Assembly (NCBI GenBank): GCA_040878185.1
Contig: JBBDMS010000063.1
Coordinates: 1 to 48,529, forward strand
Length of the DNA: 48,529 bases
Reading direction: 5' to 3'
Source of the DNA: JAWXBK01 sp040878185
GTDB lineage: Bacteria; Pseudomonadota; Alphaproteobacteria; Dongiales; Dongiaceae
Numbering within the stretch: position 1 is the first letter of the stretch; the number at the start of each line of letters is the position of its first letter. Below are positions 1-9,010 of this stretch, one piece after another. Below the pieces are notes generated by a model. That model searched no databases and had not been told where the DNA came from. It saw nothing but the letters and a program-made list of their open reading frames with translations. Position numbers and translations under genes: made by a program.

Positions 1-530
1 CAAACGATGCGGGTGAGCGGCTCGCATTCTCGATCATGAGCACGGCCGGCGATCGCTCCCGCGAACTGGTCGAACAGGTGCTGCAAAGCCAGTGGCGCGA
101 GATCGGTATCGAAGTTTCGATCCAGAATCAGCCGGCGCGGGTCTTCTTCGGCGAAACCGTGCAGCAGCGGCTCTATCAAGGTCTTGCCATGTTCGCCTGG
201 CTGAGCGCGCCTGAAAGCGTGCCGCGCACCACGATGCATTCGACCATGATCCCGACCGAGGAAAACAACTGGCAGGGCCAGAACTCGTCCGGCTATCGCA
301 ACGACGAAGTCGATGCGCTGATCGATGCGATGGAAGTGGAACTCGACCGCGAGAAGCGGCGTGCCATGTGGCAGCGGCTGCAGGAAATTTACGCCGAGGA
401 ACTGCCGGCGCTGCCGCTCTGGTTCCGCAGCCAGGCCTTCATCCTGCCGCTCTGGCTCGACGGCATCGAACCGACCGGCAACCAGTATTCGACGAGTCTC
501 TGGGTCGAGAACTGGCGCGTGACGGAATAG
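1..530 (+). CDS. ABC transporter substrate-binding protein, peptide type (SBP family 5), 3' part
   Basis: This is the C-terminal part of a periplasmic solute-binding protein; the reading frame is open from the window edge (first full codon at base 3) to the TAG ending at 530, so the start lies outside. The visible residues look like the second lobe of an SBP_bac_5 (DppA/OppA-like) protein. They include a stretch around EQVLQSQWREIGIEVSIQ, the usual remark-like segment preceding the hinge, and a helix DREKRRAMWQRLQEIYAEEL followed by LPLWF, typical of the C-terminal lobe. Two permease genes follow 19 bases downstream on the same strand, so it most likely supplies them with substrate (short peptides, or possibly an opine or sugar, since this family is promiscuous). 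No ATPase gene is in view; it may lie upstream. Family call is firm, substrate unknown. Confidence 0.85.
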   Translation, partial: NDAGERLAFSIMSTAGDRSRELVEQVLQSQWREIGIEVSIQNQPARVFFGETVQQRLYQGLAMFAWLSAPESVPRTTMHSTMIPTEENNWQGQNSSGYRNDEVDALIDAMEVELDREKRRAMWQRLQEIYAEELPALPLWFRSQAFILPLWLDGIEPTGNQYSTSLWVENWRVTE

Positions 531-549
531 CGGACGCAAGGCAGCGGCC

Positions 550-1491
550 ATGACCGGATTTCTGCTGCGCCGCCTGGTCGAAACCGCGATCCTGCTCGCA
601 CTGATGTCGTTTGCGATCTACGGGCTGATCGGGCTGATGCCCGGCGATCCGATCGATCTCATGATGACCGCCGATCCGACGCTGACCAGCGCCGATATCG
701 CGCGGCTCAAGACCGTCTACGGCTTGGACCAGCCGCTGATCGACCGCTACCTCGCCTGGGCCGGCAGCGCGCTGCAGGGCGATTTTGGCTATTCCCGGAT
801 CTATGCCCAGCCGGCCGCCGCCGTCATTGGCGACAGGCTCGGCAATACGATCCTGCTGATGGGCGGTGCGTTTGCGCTCGCGCTGGCGCTCGCCTTGCCG
901 CTCGGCATACTTGCCGCCTGGCGCAGCGGACGGCCGCTCGATCATGCGATCAACCTGGTGGCGTTCGCGGGCATCTCAATGCCGCAATTCTGGCTGGCGA
1001 TACTGGCGATCATCCTGTTCGCGGTCATTCTCGGCTGGCTGCCAGCCGGCGGCATGGGCGATGGCAGCATCGGCGGCACGCTGCGCCATCTGATCCTGCC
1101 GGTCGCGACCCTCGCAATCGCAAGCGCCGGCGGCATCCTGCGCTATGTGCGGGCTTCGATGCGCGAGGCGCTGCGGCAGGATTTCATCCGCACCGCGCGC
1201 GCCAAAGGCGTGTCGACGTCGCGACTGCTCTGGTTCCATGCATTGCGCAACGCGATGATTCCGGTCGTGACCATTCTCGCGCTCGATTTCGGCGCGCTCT
1301 TCTCCGGCGCGCTGATTACCGAGACGATGTTTTCCTGGCTCGGCATGGGCAAGACGATCTACGACGCCATCATGGGCAACGACTACAATCTGGCGCTGCT
1401 CGGACTGATGATCGCAACGGCTCTGGTGCTCGCCTGCAATCTGCTGGCGGATCTGGCCTATGCCTGGCTCGATCCGCGGGTGCGCTATTAA
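550..1491 (+). CDS. ABC transporter permease, DppB/OppB type
   Basis: This 313-residue inner-membrane protein has about six hydrophobic segments, beginning with the N-terminal anchor LVETAILLALMSFAIYGLIG, followed by a periplasmic loop and the core permease domain. The EAA loop that contacts the ATPase is visible as MREALRQDFIRTARAKG near residue 205. Length and the N-terminal segment ending in MPGDP are typical of DppB-like permeases (family knowledge). It is paired with the downstream DppC-type gene, whose ATG overlaps its TAA stop by one base (TAATG), which indicates translational coupling. Together with the upstream binding protein it forms the membrane part of a peptide-type importer; substrate cannot be read from the sequence. 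Confidence 0.93.
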   Translation: MTGFLLRRLVETAILLALMSFAIYGLIGLMPGDPIDLMMTADPTLTSADIARLKTVYGLDQPLIDRYLAWAGSALQGDFGYSRIYAQPAAAVIGDRLGNTILLMGGAFALALALALPLGILAAWRSGRPLDHAINLVAFAGISMPQFWLAILAIILFAVILGWLPAGGMGDGSIGGTLRHLILPVATLAIASAGGILRYVRASMREALRQDFIRTARAKGVSTSRLLWFHALRNAMIPVVTILALDFGALFSGALITETMFSWLGMGKTIYDAIMGNDYNLALLGLMIATALVLACNLLADLAYAWLDPRVRY

Positions 1492-2420
1492 TGACCCAGC
1501 TTGCCGCCACCCGCCGTATTGCGGCCGGGACGTTGCCGCCGGTCGGTTTCTTCGACGCGCTGCGCCGCCAGCCGCTCGCGCTGTTTGCCGCGGTGATCAT
1601 TGCAGTGCTCGCCTTGCTGTCATTGGGCGCACCGCTGATCGCCGCGTGGCTCGATACGCCGGCCGACGTCGTCGATATCATGAATCGCTATGCGCCGGCG
1701 TCGGCCGAGCATCCGCTCGGCACCGATGAGCTCGGCCGCGATCTTCTGGTGCGGCTCGCTTATGGCGGGCGGATCTCGCTCGGTCTCGGCCTGGTCGCAG
1801 GCCTCGCCGCTGCGTTGCTCGGCATCGCGATCGGATTGCCGGCCGGCTATTACGGCGGTCGCCTCGACTCGCTGCTGATGCGCATGGCCGATGGCGTGAT
1901 CGCGCTGCCGCTTCTGCCGCTGCTGATCGTGCTCGCGGCAATCGACCTCACCAAACTCGGCCTGCCGCCGGAATGGGCACACTCCCCCGCGACCAGTTTC
2001 TGGCGCGTTGCGATCCTCGTGGCATTGGTCGGCTGGACGACCGTCGCGCGACTGGTACGCGGAACGACCCTCTCGTTGCGCCAGCGCGACTATGTGCGTG
2101 CCGCCGAGGCCCTAGGCGCAAGGCCGGCGCGCATCATGCTGACCCATATCCTGCCGAACCTCGCAACGCCCATTCTGGTCGCCTTATCCCTTTCGATCGG
2201 TAATGTCATTCTGTTCGAGTCGGTGCTCTCCTTCCTCGGTCTTGGCATCCAGCCGCCCTGGCCGAGCTGGGGCAACATGCTGACCGGCGCACAGGAGCTG
2301 ATCTGGAGCGCGCCGATGCTTGCGGTCTGGCCCGGCCTGCTGATTTTCGTCACCGTCATCGCCTTCAATCTGCTCGGCGACGGGCTCGAAGCGGCACTCG
2401 ATCCACGGGGCCGCGACTAG
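1491..2420 (+). CDS. ABC transporter permease, DppC/OppC type
   Basis: This 309-residue membrane protein has the DppC layout: a cytoplasmic N-terminus, a first membrane helix (LALFAAVIIAVLALLSLGAP), the OppC-type motif HPLGTDELGRDLLVRLAYGG near residues 74-93, then five membrane segments. The EAA loop RQRDYVRAAEALGARPARI lies near residue 200. It is the heterodimer partner of the preceding permease and starts on that gene's stop codon. A short hairpin follows directly after its stop, and the next gene has an unrelated function, so this appears to be the last gene of the transporter operon. The ATP-binding subunits are not within the window. Confidence 0.93.
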   Translation: MTQLAATRRIAAGTLPPVGFFDALRRQPLALFAAVIIAVLALLSLGAPLIAAWLDTPADVVDIMNRYAPASAEHPLGTDELGRDLLVRLAYGGRISLGLGLVAGLAAALLGIAIGLPAGYYGGRLDSLLMRMADGVIALPLLPLLIVLAAIDLTKLGLPPEWAHSPATSFWRVAILVALVGWTTVARLVRGTTLSLRQRDYVRAAEALGARPARIMLTHILPNLATPILVALSLSIGNVILFESVLSFLGLGIQPPWPSWGNMLTGAQELIWSAPMLAVWPGLLIFVTVIAFNLLGDGLEAALDPRGRD

Positions 2421-2436
2421 GTCACCCGCCGGTGAC
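2421..2436 (+). terminator. small perfect hairpin after the permease operon
   Basis: GTCACC (2421-2426) and GGTGAC (2431-2436) form a perfect six-pair stem with a four-base loop, placed immediately after the permease stop codon. No T-run follows, so it is at best a weak or processing signal rather than a strong intrinsic terminator. Confidence 0.35.
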
Positions 2437-2490
2437 TTGCAAAGAAAGCGTCTCTCGCCAATGTTGCACAAGCGAGAAGCGGAGTTGCCG

Positions 2491-3399
2491 ATGAGCCAGG
2501 CCCACTATCTTCTGCCCGAGAGCCGCGGCGTGTTGAAAGTCGCCGGCGAGGATCGGCATGCGTTCCTGCAGGGGCTCGTCTCGAACGACGTCATGCAGGC
2601 GACGGCCGGGCGCGCCATCTGGACCGCGTTCCTCACGGCGCAGGGCAAGTATCTGCATGATTTCTTCATCGCCGCTTCGGGCGATGCCTTCCTGCTCGAT
2701 TGCGAGGCGGATCGGCGGCAAGACCTGCTGCGCCGGCTCTCGCTCTACAAGCTGCGCTCCAAAGTGACGGTCGTCGACGCCCATGCCGAACAAACGGTGG
2801 CGCTGATCTTCGGCGAAGGCGCGCTGGAAACGCTCGGCCTGCCCGCCGAACCCGGCACGGCAAAACCGTTTGGCGACGGCATCGTCTATGTCGATCCCCG
2901 GCTACCGGCGCTCGGTGCGCGCGCGATCCTGCCGCGTGCCGGCATTGACGATGCGCTGCGTGCCGCCGGTATCGAACCCGGCGATGCGGACGAGTATGAC
3001 CAGCGGCGCATCGCGCTCGGCGTGCCCGACGGCAGCCGCGATCTCAAGATCGAGAAGGCAATCCTGCTTGAGAACGGATTCAACGAACTGCACGGGATCG
3101 ACTGGGACAAAGGCTGTTACATGGGCCAGGAGCTGACCGCGCGGACGCATTATCGCGGGCTGGTGCGCAAGCGGCTGATGCCGGTCAGGATCGAAGGGCC
3201 GCTGCCCGCACCCGGCACGCCAATCATGCTCGGCGACAAGGAAGCCGGCGAAACAGCCAGCGCGACCGAAACGAATGGCGGTGCGGTCGGGCTCGCGATG
3301 ATCCGCATCGAATATCTCGATCCGCCACTGCCACCCGGTTCGTTCGTCGCCGGCGACGCGAAGCTCACGCCGATCAAACCGGACTGGGCGAAGTTCTAA
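2491..3399 (+). CDS. ygfZ: YgfZ-type folate-binding Fe-S cluster assembly protein (IBA57/CAF17 family)
   Basis: The 302-residue product is a GcvT-like tetrahydrofolate-binding protein of the YgfZ/IBA57 family, which helps maturation of certain 4Fe-4S enzymes in the cytoplasm. The family signature K-G-C-Y-x-G-Q-E is present as KGCYMGQE near residue 207, with the conserved cysteine, and is followed by the usual R-x-x-Y/H-R-G region (ARTHYRG). I chose the ATG at 2491 because GGAG lies six bases upstream (2481-2484) and homologues begin close to LPESRGVLKV; an in-frame start at 2437 would add 18 poorly conserved residues. It follows the permease operon by about 70 bases and may be read with it. 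No catalytic activity should be assumed. Confidence 0.9.
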   Translation: MSQAHYLLPESRGVLKVAGEDRHAFLQGLVSNDVMQATAGRAIWTAFLTAQGKYLHDFFIAASGDAFLLDCEADRRQDLLRRLSLYKLRSKVTVVDAHAEQTVALIFGEGALETLGLPAEPGTAKPFGDGIVYVDPRLPALGARAILPRAGIDDALRAAGIEPGDADEYDQRRIALGVPDGSRDLKIEKAILLENGFNELHGIDWDKGCYMGQELTARTHYRGLVRKRLMPVRIEGPLPAPGTPIMLGDKEAGETASATETNGGAVGLAMIRIEYLDPPLPPGSFVAGDAKLTPIKPDWAKF

Positions 3400-3413
3400 C
3401 CCGCTTTCCGATT

Positions 3414-3443
3414 TTGCCATCGCCCGCCTTGGCCCCGTAAACT
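3414..3443 (+). promoter_or_regulatory. candidate sigma-70 promoter for the P1 peptidase gene
   Basis: TTGCCA (3414-3419) and TAAACT (3438-3443) are separated by 18 bases, matching the housekeeping consensus at five of six and four of six positions. The start codon lies 31 bases downstream. This is a pattern match only. Confidence 0.4.
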
Positions 3444-3473
3444 CCTTTCAGAAATACGAAACGGGAGCTTTTC

Positions 3474-4556
3474 ATGGGGCGCGGACGACTTCGCGATCTC
3501 GGCATCAGGATCGGAACCTTGCAGCCGGGTAAACTGAACGCCATCACCGATATCGAGGGCGTGGCAGTCGGCTATTCGACGATCGTCGAAGACAAGCCGC
3601 ATGTGGTGCGCACCGGCGTCACCGCGATCTGGCCCCGCCCGAACATCTGGGCTGATTATGTCTTCGCCGGCTTCCACTCGTTCAACGGCAATGGCGAGAT
3701 GACCGGCACGATCTGGGTCGCCGAACAGGGCATGGTCGGCATGCCGATCTGCATCACAAACACCCATTCGGTTGGCATCGTGCGCGACGCGCTTTGCCAG
3801 TATGCGGTGCGCGAGGGCAAACCGGCGGCCTGGCATCTTCCGATCGTGGCCGAGACCTATGACGGCTGGCTGTCGAACGCCGAGAAATTCCCGGTGTTGC
3901 AGAAACATGCGTTCGAGGCGCTGGACAGCGCCAAAAGCGGCGCGATCGCCGAGGGCAATGTCGGCGGTGGCACCGGCATGATGGCGCATGACTTCAAGGG
4001 CGGCACCGGCACCGCATCGCGCGTCGTCGCCACGCCGGCCGGTACCTACACGGTCGGCGCGCTGGTCCAGGCCAATTACGGGACGCGGCAATTGTTCCGG
4101 GTCGACGGCGTGCCGGTCGGCGAGATGATCGGTGCGGATGTCGTACCGACTGTACGTCACGTTGAGCCGCAACCCGCGCCGCGCGAGGATGGCTCGATCA
4201 TCGTGATCCTGGCGACCGACGCGCCCCTGTTGCCGATCCAGTGCCAGCGGCTCGCCCGGCGTGCCACGATCGGGCTCGCCTGGGTCGGCGGCATCGGTAA
4301 CAACTCGTCCGGCGACATTTTCCTCGCCTTTTCGACCGGCAACACGATCAGGCAGGACGACCGGATCAGCGACGTGCGCACCGTCTCGAACGACAGCATG
4401 TCGCCCTTGTTCCTCGCCGCTGCCGAGGCAACACAGGAAGCGATCCTCAATGCGATGTGCCAGGCCGAAACGATGACCGGCTTCGAAGGCCATATTTGCC
4501 ACGAACTGCCGCATGACCGGCTAATGGAGGCAATGCGCAAAGCCGGGCGGCTCTGA
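3474..4556 (+). CDS. P1 family peptidase (DmpA/BapA-type aminopeptidase)
   Basis: The 360-residue protein belongs to the N-terminal-nucleophile P1 family, which removes N-terminal residues (D-amino acid, beta-alanyl or ordinary L-residues) from short peptides and amides. Members cut themselves before a serine that becomes the nucleophile of the beta chain. The matching site is seen in GGIGNNSSGDIFLAF near residues 273-287, where the serine follows Asn-Asn. Upstream conserved blocks GNVGGGTGMMAHDFKGG and ITDIEGVAVGYSTIV are also present. The ATG is preceded by GGGAG about seven bases away. There is no signal peptide, so a cytoplasmic enzyme is likely. Its place near a peptide-type importer suggests hydrolysis of imported small peptides, an inference only. 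Confidence 0.9.
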   Translation: MGRGRLRDLGIRIGTLQPGKLNAITDIEGVAVGYSTIVEDKPHVVRTGVTAIWPRPNIWADYVFAGFHSFNGNGEMTGTIWVAEQGMVGMPICITNTHSVGIVRDALCQYAVREGKPAAWHLPIVAETYDGWLSNAEKFPVLQKHAFEALDSAKSGAIAEGNVGGGTGMMAHDFKGGTGTASRVVATPAGTYTVGALVQANYGTRQLFRVDGVPVGEMIGADVVPTVRHVEPQPAPREDGSIIVILATDAPLLPIQCQRLARRATIGLAWVGGIGNNSSGDIFLAFSTGNTIRQDDRISDVRTVSNDSMSPLFLAAAEATQEAILNAMCQAETMTGFEGHICHELPHDRLMEAMRKAGRL

Positions 4557-4571
4557 CGCCGCCTTACGGTC

Positions 4572-5291
4572 TTATTCGGAAACCTGCCCCGACCTTTTTG
4601 CCAGGCTTTGCAGCGACGCCGGAACGCTGGTGGGCATGTCGGTCAGTTGCTCGGCGGCTTCGATCTCGGCCAGCAGCCGATCGTAGCCGAGCGCCGGCAG
4701 CAACAGCTGCGCGTGACCGAGCACGGCAGTACCTCGTTTTTGCACCTTGTTTGCGTAAGCAAGACCGAAATCGAGCTGTTCCTCGAGGTGATTGGCCGCG
4801 CGGATCAGCAGCACGGCGGCAACCTCTTCTTCGTACGCATCGACGCTGTCGGGAATCGGCACCATCGAGGGCGGATACCGACGATAGTTGCGAACGAGTT
4901 CCTCGATCACGGGTCCGACCTGACGTGTGACGAGATTGCGATGCGCCGGATCGAGCGGTTCGCGCGGCGCCTTCGCGAGCCGGCCATGCGTGTAGGCGGC
5001 GTGCAGAAGAGCGCCCTGGACCAGAGTCGGCGGCGCACCGTGAATGGCGAGAATGGACGCAGCGCCGATCGTGTGCGTGACGAACGGCGCACCGTTGGCG
5101 CGATAGAGCGAACCGAACAAGGTGAGCGAGAAGCGGAACTTGACTCCTGCCTGCTCCATGTCGGCCTCGCTCCAGCCGAGCGCGATCAGTTGGTTGACCA
5201 GTTGCGGCCAGATACGCGCATAGCCGTGCTGCCGGAGGTCGGTCAGCGGCGGCGTGGTTTCCGATTCAGCGTTGCGTGCCCGTTCCTGCAT
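4572..5291 (-). CDS. HD-like domain protein of unknown role (resembles DUF6817)
   Basis: This 239-residue soluble protein has no recognisable enzyme name. Its centre resembles an HD-type metal-binding fold: a histidine in FVTHTIGAASILAIHG (near residue 75) and a second in ALLHAAYTHG (near residue 97), followed by helical sequence. A canonical HD pair is not present, so phosphohydrolase activity is unproven. The C-terminal half (LIRAANHLEEQLDFGLAYAN) is helical. It lies 14 bases after meaB on the same strand, so it is probably the last gene of the glyQS-ppdK-meaB run. Its DUF assignment is from memory of the family and should be treated as tentative. Confidence 0.6.
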   Translation of the reverse strand: MQERARNAESETTPPLTDLRQHGYARIWPQLVNQLIALGWSEADMEQAGVKFRFSLTLFGSLYRANGAPFVTHTIGAASILAIHGAPPTLVQGALLHAAYTHGRLAKAPREPLDPAHRNLVTRQVGPVIEELVRNYRRYPPSMVPIPDSVDAYEEEVAAVLLIRAANHLEEQLDFGLAYANKVQKRGTAVLGHAQLLLPALGYDRLLAEIEAAEQLTDMPTSVPASLQSLAKRSGQVSE

Positions 5292-5305
5292 CCATCATCA
5301 CTCGA

Positions 5306-6241
5306 TCAGCGTCGCCCCGACACGATATCCGAAATGGCCCGGAACGGCGAAACCGCCGATCCCGCCGCGAGCGGCGGCGCGGCCTTTGCCCCATCGCGTC
5401 CAAGCCGATCGCGAATCGCGGCACGATACCACAGCTCGCTCTGCATCCGCCGCCGGTCCGCGAGCCGCCCCGCCTCACTGAGCCAGGCCGCATGGCGGTC
5501 GATGGCCGCGTCGAGCTCGTCGAGCCCGACCCCGGTCTGCGCGGAGACCGCCAGCACCGGCACCGACCAGGCGCCCGCTGCATCGGGCGACAACGTCAAC
5601 GCACCGGCGAGATCGGATCGGGTGCGCGTGGCAGCGGATCCGACATCGGCCTTGGTCACGGCCATGATGTCCGGAACCTCGACGATGCCCGCCTTCATGA
5701 ACTGAACCCCGTCGCCCGACCCGGGTTGCACACAAAACAGGACTGTGTCGGTGGTGTCCGCGACATCGGTCTCGGATTGCCCCACGCCCACGGTCTCCAC
5801 CAGGACCCTGTCGAACAAGGCCCGCATCAGCACCATCGCGGACAAAGTGAGATCGGCGAGTCCGCCAAGGCGGTCGCGCGCCGCCATCGAGCGGACGAAC
5901 ACCCCGCCATCGGTCGGATCGGTGCGCAACCGCGTGCGATCGCCGAGCAGCGCACCGCCGGAACGCTTTGACGAGGGATCGACGGCGATCACGCCGACAC
6001 TCGTCCCGTTCAGCCGCCAGCGCCCGATCAGCGCGCCGGCGAGGGTCGATTTGCCGACGCCCGGCGGACCGGTTAGGCCAATCACATGCGCCTGCGATGC
6101 CGACCAGGCGGCATCGAGCAGATCGAGGGTGGCGGGGGCCTCGGGGGCGCGCTCCAGTTCGGCGAGCGCGGTCGCGAGCGGTGTCTTGTCGCCCGCTCTT
6201 TGAGCCTGCTGCAGCGTTTCGAGGGTCGGCAACGCCGCCAA
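5306..6241 (-). CDS. meaB: MeaB/ArgK-type GTPase, chaperone of methylmalonyl-CoA mutase-type enzymes
   Basis: The 311-residue protein is a SIMIBI-class G3E GTPase. Walker A is GPPGVGKST near residues 58-66; the Mg-binding region VIAVDPSSKRSGGALLGDR and the switch motif VETVGVGQSE are intact, as is the base-recognition motif TKAD. MeaB proteins guard and reload the B12-dependent methylmalonyl-CoA mutase. No mutase gene is in this window. The frame has no ATG before the P-loop, and upstream possibilities are blocked, so translation must begin at a non-ATG codon; TTG at 6241 (or 6232) is the best choice, five bases beyond the ppdK stop, consistent with translational coupling. Confidence 0.93.
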   Translation of the reverse strand: MAALPTLETLQQAQRAGDKTPLATALAELERAPEAPATLDLLDAAWSASQAHVIGLTGPPGVGKSTLAGALIGRWRLNGTSVGVIAVDPSSKRSGGALLGDRTRLRTDPTDGGVFVRSMAARDRLGGLADLTLSAMVLMRALFDRVLVETVGVGQSETDVADTTDTVLFCVQPGSGDGVQFMKAGIVEVPDIMAVTKADVGSAATRTRSDLAGALTLSPDAAGAWSVPVLAVSAQTGVGLDELDAAIDRHAAWLSEAGRLADRRRMQSELWYRAAIRDRLGRDGAKAAPPLAAGSAVSPFRAISDIVSGRR

Positions 6242-6246
6242 CCGGT

Positions 6247-8928
6247 TCAGACCGTCGTCCGGCTGGCGGCCGCGCCCAACAGTGCCGCCTGTGCCGCCGC
6301 CAGACGGGCGATCGGCACGCGATAGGGCGAACAGGAAACATAGTCGAGTCCGACCTGTGCGCAGAACCGGATCGAAGCCGGGTCACCGCCATGCTCGCCG
6401 CAGATGCCGAGCTTGAGATCGGGTCGCGTCTTGCGCCCGCGCTCGGCGGCGATCTCGACCAGTTCGCCGACACCGACCGTGTCGAGGCTGATGAACGGAT
6501 CCTGCTGCAGGATGCCCTGGCGTTCGTAATAGGTGATGAATCGCGCCGCATCGTCCCGCGACAATCCGTATGCCGTCTGAGTCAGGTCGTTGGTGCCGAA
6601 GCTGAAGAACTCGGCATCGCGCGCGATATCGCCGGCGCGCAGCGCGGCCCGCGGCAGTTCGATCATCGTGCCGACCAGATAGGGTATCGCCACGCCCTGC
6701 TCGCGCGAGACTTCGTCCGCGACGCGATCAACGAGCACTTTCAGAATCGTGAGCTCCTTGGCCATTGCGACCAGCGGAATCATGATCTCGGCCTCGACCG
6801 TATCGCCGGTCGATTTCTTGACCTCGGCCGCCGCCTCGAAAATGGCGCGCGCCTGCATCTCGTAGATCTCGGGAAAGGTGATGCCGAGCCGGCAGCCGCG
6901 ATGACCGAGCATCGGGTTCGATTCATGCAGCATCGCCGCGCGTTCGCGCACATGCTCGACCGATACGCCGGCCGCCTTCGCCACTTCGGCCATGTCGTCG
7001 GTCGTGTTCGGCAGGAATTCGTGCAGCGGCGGATCGAGCAATCGGATCGTGACCGGCAGGCCTTTCATGATCTTGAAGAGCTCGACGAAATCCGCGCGCT
7101 GCATCGGCTGGATCCGCGCCAGCGCCGCGCGACGGCCCTTCTCGTCTTCGGCGAGGATCATCTCGCGCACCGCGATGATGCGCTCGTCCTCGAAAAACAT
7201 ATGTTCCGTACGACAGAGCCCGATGCCCTCGGCGCCGAAGCGGCGTGCGGTCCGGGCATCGTTCGGCGTTTCCGCATTGGTACGTATCCGCATCTTCCGA
7301 TGGCGGTCGGCCCATTCCATGAGGGTCGCGAAATCGCCGGAGAGTTCCGGCTGGATGGTCGGCACTTCGCCGAGCATGACTTCGCCGGTGCCGCCATCGA
7401 GCGTGATCGTGTCGCCATCCTTCACGATCACGTCGCGCGCGCGCATCGTGCGCTTTTCCATATCGATCCGCAGATCGCCGGCACCGGAGACGCAGGGCCG
7501 ACCCATGCCGCGCGCGACCACCGCCGCATGGCTGGTCATGCCGCCGCGTGTCGTCAGGATGCCGACCGCTGCATGCATGCCGTGGATGTCCTCGGGGCTG
7601 GTCTCGACCCGCACCAGGATGACGTTCTCGCCATGCGACGCGCGATCCTCGGCTTCATCGGCCGTGAACGCGACCTGGCCTGCCGCCGCACCGGGCGATG
7701 CCGGCAGGCCGCGCGAGATGACGCGCCGCTCGGCCTTGGGGTCGAGCATCGGATGCAATAACTGGTCGAGCGAGGCCGGATCGATGCGCAGCACCGCCTC
7801 GCGCTCGTCGATCAGCCCTTCGGCCACCATGTCGACCGCGATCTTGAGCGCGGCGGCCGCCGTGCGTTTGCCCGAGCGCGTCTGCAACATATAGAGCGTG
7901 CCCTGCTGCACGGTGAACTCGATATCCTGCATGTCGCGATAATGGTGCTCGAGCCGGTCGCGCACCGCGAGAAGCTGGCCGAACACGTCCGGCATCACCT
8001 CTTCCATCGCCGGCATATCGGAGCCGTTCGCGGTTTTGCCGGCGAGCGTCAGATGCTGCGGCGTGCGGATGCCCGCGACGACATCCTCGCCCTGTGCATT
8101 GACGAGAAATTCGCCGTAGAACTCGTTGGCGCCGGTCGACGGGTTGCGCGTGAAGGCAACGCCCGTCGCGCAATCCTCGCCCATATTCCCGAACACCATC
8201 GCCTGCACGTTGACGGCGGTGCCCCATTCCTCGGGAATGTCGTGCAAACGCCGATAGGTGACAGCGCGCTGGGTCTGCCAGGAGCCGAACACCGCGCCGA
8301 TCGCGCCCCAGAGCTGTTTCCCCGGGTCCTGTGGAAACGGCTCGGCCAGTTCCTGCTGGACGATATCCTTGTACGCACCGACAAGCTGCCGCAGATCGTC
8401 GGCGGTCAACTCGGTATCCAGCGAGACGCCGCGCTCTTCCTTGTGCAGCTCGAGCAGGTCCTCAAAATGGTGATGCTCGACGCCGAGCACCACATCGCCA
8501 TACATCTGGATAAAGCGGCGGTAGGAATCATAGGCGAAGCGCGCATCGGACTGGGCGGCGAGGCCCTCGACGGTTTCGTCGTTGAGACCGAGATTGAGGA
8601 CCGTGTCCATCATGCCCGGCATCGAGACGCGCGCGCCGGAGCGGACCGACACCAGAAGCGGATTCTTCCGGTCGCCGAATTGGCGGCCGACCAGTTTCTC
8701 GATGCCGGCAAGCGCGGTGGCGACCTGGGCTTCGAGTCCGCCCGGATAACCCTGATTGTTCTTGTAGTACCAGGTGCAGACATCGGTGTTGATCGTGAAG
8801 CCCGGCGGCACCGGCAGGCCGAGCGCGCTCATCTCGGCAAGGTTGGCGCCCTTGCCGCCGAGCAGTTCGCGCAGCTTCGCGCTGCCGTCCGCCTTGCCGC
8901 CGCCGAACGCATACACCCACTGCGTCAT
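6247..8928 (-). CDS. ppdK: pyruvate, phosphate dikinase
   Basis: The 893-residue enzyme interconverts pyruvate, ATP and phosphate with phosphoenolpyruvate, AMP and diphosphate, linking glycolysis and gluconeogenesis in the cytoplasm. The N-terminal nucleotide-binding domain begins with VYAFGGGKADGSAKL and LLGGKGANLAEMS. The swivelling domain carries the phosphohistidine in GGMTSHAAVVARGMGRP. The PEP-binding barrel ends with the conserved cysteine in GICGEHGGDP near residue 843. The length equals that of the bacterial family. I placed the start at 8928 because AAGGAG lies seven bases upstream; the frame stays open for another 58 codons but that extension has no family support. It follows glyS by 82 bases, an order common in alphaproteobacteria. 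Confidence 0.97.
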   Translation of the reverse strand: MTQWVYAFGGGKADGSAKLRELLGGKGANLAEMSALGLPVPPGFTINTDVCTWYYKNNQGYPGGLEAQVATALAGIEKLVGRQFGDRKNPLLVSVRSGARVSMPGMMDTVLNLGLNDETVEGLAAQSDARFAYDSYRRFIQMYGDVVLGVEHHHFEDLLELHKEERGVSLDTELTADDLRQLVGAYKDIVQQELAEPFPQDPGKQLWGAIGAVFGSWQTQRAVTYRRLHDIPEEWGTAVNVQAMVFGNMGEDCATGVAFTRNPSTGANEFYGEFLVNAQGEDVVAGIRTPQHLTLAGKTANGSDMPAMEEVMPDVFGQLLAVRDRLEHHYRDMQDIEFTVQQGTLYMLQTRSGKRTAAAALKIAVDMVAEGLIDEREAVLRIDPASLDQLLHPMLDPKAERRVISRGLPASPGAAAGQVAFTADEAEDRASHGENVILVRVETSPEDIHGMHAAVGILTTRGGMTSHAAVVARGMGRPCVSGAGDLRIDMEKRTMRARDVIVKDGDTITLDGGTGEVMLGEVPTIQPELSGDFATLMEWADRHRKMRIRTNAETPNDARTARRFGAEGIGLCRTEHMFFEDERIIAVREMILAEDEKGRRAALARIQPMQRADFVELFKIMKGLPVTIRLLDPPLHEFLPNTTDDMAEVAKAAGVSVEHVRERAAMLHESNPMLGHRGCRLGITFPEIYEMQARAIFEAAAEVKKSTGDTVEAEIMIPLVAMAKELTILKVLVDRVADEVSREQGVAIPYLVGTMIELPRAALRAGDIARDAEFFSFGTNDLTQTAYGLSRDDAARFITYYERQGILQQDPFISLDTVGVGELVEIAAERGRKTRPDLKLGICGEHGGDPASIRFCAQVGLDYVSCSPYRVPIARLAAAQAALLGAAASRTTV

Positions 8929-9010
8929 GCCGCCACTCCTTGCCGCCGGCGCACCGGATCGGCCATGGCAATAACGTCCGAATATTGAGAACTGTTCCGC
9001 CCCACGACCC

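Noticed and set aside
5968..7761. Long plus-strand open frame opposite ppdK and meaB
   Set aside because: It is rich in Arg, Asp and His and has no family features; it is the antisense shadow of high-GC codons in ppdK and meaB, which have clear motifs.
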